From positions 186,001-250,000 of the forward strand of contig NZ_JAVCWH010000001.1 of NCBI RefSeq assembly GCF_030846195.1: 64,000 bases of DNA, written 5' to 3'. The notes below the pieces were generated by a model. It saw nothing but the letters and a program-made list of their open reading frames with translations. It made no database searches and was not told where the DNA came from. The translations under genes were made by a program, and so were the position numbers. The stretch's first letter is position 1, and each line of letters opens with the position of its first letter. Source of the stretch: Paracoccus yibinensis (lineage in GTDB: Bacteria; Pseudomonadota; Alphaproteobacteria; Rhodobacterales; Rhodobacteraceae). Positions 62,536-64,000 of this stretch are shown here, in pieces.

Positions 62536-64000
62536 TTATGCTGCCCTTTCGTGGACGTAATCTCCTGGTGCAGGCCCGAGGCCGGTTCCTGGATCGCGCG
62601 CCGGGATCATTCGCCCTGCCCTTTCCGCCAGCCAATCGCCCCAGCGCGACCACCAGGTTCCGGGCGCGAAACTGGCCGATTCCTTCCAGGATTCGTGCCC
62701 TGCGCTGAAATCGCTGCTTCCCATGTAATGTCCGTATTTCTTCTTGGTCGGCGGATTGACGATCCCGGCAATATGCCCCGATTCAGAAAGAATGAACGTC
62801 TTGTCGTCCGAACCCATTCCGGCGATTCCCCGCCAGCAATCCTTCCAGGGCGCGATATGGTCGGTCTCGCAGGCAATGGCGCAAAGGGGAACCTTGACGT
62901 CGGACAGATGCAGCTTGTGGCCCATCAGGTCGAAGCCGTCCCCAGCGAAGGCGTTCTGCTGACACAGGCCGCGAAGATACTGCATGGCCATCTTGCCGGG
63001 CAGGTTGGTGCTGTCGCCGTTCCAGAACAGCAGGTCGAAAGCCGGTGGCGTCTCGCCCATCATGTAGCTGCGGATGGCTGGACCCCAGACCAGATCGTTG
63101 GGACGCAGGAAGCTCATGGTGCGCGACATCAGCCTGGCGCGCAACAGGCCATGGCGGCTGACTTCCTCGGCTATACCATTGACGAAGTCGTCCTGCAGGA
63201 AGCTGACGAATTCCCCCTGATCCGAAAAGTCGGTCAGGGTGGTGAAGAAGGTCGCCGAATTGACCCGGTCGTCGCCCCGCTGCTTCAACAGCGCCAGCGT
63301 CAGGGCAAGTGTCGTACCCGCGATGCAATAACCGACAACATTCAGGCGGGGCTGCTTGGTCAGGTCACGTACCTTGTCCATCGCCTCCAGATAGGCGGCG
63401 ACATAATCCTCCATCCCGGTATTGGCGTAACTGGCATCGGGGTTTTTCCAGCTGACGACGAACAGCGTATGGCCCTGTTCGACCAGCCATTTGATCAGGC
63501 TGTTCTGCGGCTTGAGATCAAGGATATAGAACTTGTTGATCCAGGGCGGAAAGATCAGCAGCGGTGTTTCAAAGACCTTGTCAGTGGCGGGCTTGTACTG
63601 GATCAGCTCGAAAAGCGGTGTCCGGTGAACCACTACGCCTTCCGACGTGCCGATATTCTCGCCCACCGAGAAGGCCTCGCGGTCGGCCAGCGACACGACG
63701 ATATCTCCGCCATGGTGTTCGATGTCCCGCACCAGGTTCTCCAGCCCTCGAACCAGGCTTTCGCCCTCGGTTTCGACGGCGCGTTCCAGGGCGTCGGGAT
63801 TGGTCGCCAGGAAATTGGTGGGGGCCATCATGTCCACGATCTGATCGGTCAGCCAGGCGATCCGGCGCCGGGCAGTATCGTCAGGCATTTGCAGGTTCTG
63901 CGCCGCGTCCTTCAACGCCTTGGCATTGATCAGATACTGGCGTTTGACAAAATTGAAGTAAGGATGGCTCTGCCACAGCGGGTTCGAGAAACGCTTGTCC
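62536..64000 (-). CDS. phaC: Class I poly(3-hydroxyalkanoate) synthase, 5' truncated by window edge
   Basis: About 488 residues of a protein usually near 600; the frame stays open to 64000, so the N-terminus lies to the right. Visible: LWQSHPYFNFVKRQYLINA, TPLLIFPPWINKFYILDL, the lipase-like box GYCIAGT with catalytic Cys, Asp in CETDHIAPW and His in SESGHIAGIVNP. It polymerises hydroxyacyl-CoA into PHB on granules. Followed by phaP and phaR on the same strand. Confidence 0.97.
   Translation of the reverse strand, partial: DKRFSNPLWQSHPYFNFVKRQYLINAKALKDAAQNLQMPDDTARRRIAWLTDQIVDMMAPTNFLATNPDALERAVETEGESLVRGLENLVRDIEHHGGDIVVSLADREAFSVGENIGTSEGVVVHRTPLFELIQYKPATDKVFETPLLIFPPWINKFYILDLKPQNSLIKWLVEQGHTLFVVSWKNPDASYANTGMEDYVAAYLEAMDKVRDLTKQPRLNVVGYCIAGTTLALTLALLKQRGDDRVNSATFFTTLTDFSDQGEFVSFLQDDFVNGIAEEVSRHGLLRARLMSRTMSFLRPNDLVWGPAIRSYMMGETPPAFDLLFWNGDSTNLPGKMAMQYLRGLCQQNAFAGDGFDLMGHKLHLSDVKVPLCAIACETDHIAPWKDCWRGIAGMGSDDKTFILSESGHIAGIVNPPTKKKYGHYMGSSDFSAGHESWKESASFAPGTWWSRWGDWLAERAGRMIPARDPGTGLGPAPGDYVHERAA

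Overview
The window is high-GC, gene-dense chromosomal DNA from an alphaproteobacterium of the order Rhodobacterales, most probably Paracoccus or a close relative. This is judged from gene content and order, not from a database search: a trpC-moaC-moeA-lexA block, ccoGHIS behind an FNR-type box, the rhizobial/rhodobacterial-type glycerol ABC transporter glpSTPQUV with glpD and glpR, the PHA cluster phaC-phaP-phaR, and direct-repeat GTTC-N7-GTTC LexA boxes. There are no insertion sequences, prophage genes, CRISPR arrays or rRNA genes. One tRNA gene, for serine, is present. Two genes run off the edges: a TelA-type gene at the left and phaC at the right.

Layout. 1-4227: a membrane or toxic-anion stress cluster (TelA, DUF2927 lipoprotein, SPFH-GYF_2 protein, zinc-ribbon membrane protein). 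4241-8449: a sugar kinase, then the overlapping genes trpC-moaC-moeA, then lexA with its own LexA box over its promoter. 8464-12357: haem synthesis genes hemC, hemE and hemF with a DMT transporter and an unlisted 42-residue membrane peptide overlapping the hemF stop. 12435-16846: a lipoprotein, an SDR, an RsmC-like methyltransferase, clpS and a D-Ala-D-Ala carboxypeptidase with a SPOR domain. 16918-21302: ccoGHIS for cbb3 oxidase assembly and copper supply. 21449-28623: GST, parE (with a LexA box), thyA-folA, glyoxalase, a MarR regulator, sdhE, an aspartate aminotransferase and a host-attachment family protein. 28651-34781: a 3-hydroxybutyrate dehydrogenase, a candidate small RNA, an oligopeptide-type binding protein followed by entericidin and a CsbD-like gene, ynfA, a CDF metal exporter and xth. 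34778-47134: erpA-like, dgt, OsmC, a transglutaminase-fold protein, a DapA-family protein, fumC, pheT, secreted PPC-repeat protein, TM2 protein, infC (ATA start), an Ala-rich anchored protein and a GT2-like protein. 47290-52062: an AcoR-like activator with a degenerate AAA+ domain, an NTF2-flavin monooxygenase fusion and a butanediol-dehydrogenase-type enzyme. 52208-60656: the glycerol uptake and oxidation operon with divergent glpR. 60991-64000: tRNA-Ser and the PHA genes.

How the parts work together. The carbon-storage genes (phaC, phaP, phaR, 3-hydroxybutyrate dehydrogenase) and the glycerol system feed central metabolism. ccoGHIS matures the high-affinity oxidase under low oxygen, consistent with the FNR-type box upstream. 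lexA and parE share LexA boxes in the same orientation next to their start regions, which points to SOS control of both.

The most interesting signals are: (1) complementary defects in the two glycerol-transporter ATPases that predict one consensus and one degenerate ATP site; (2) an enhancer-binding-type activator that lacks the GAFTGA loop and Walker B acidic pair and sits beside an uncharacterised monooxygenase/dehydrogenase pair; (3) a roughly 75-nt small RNA candidate at 29505-29579 with promoter, hairpin and intrinsic terminator; (4) the TelA/SPFH/zinc-ribbon cluster; and (5) a transglutaminase-fold protein with its catalytic His replaced.
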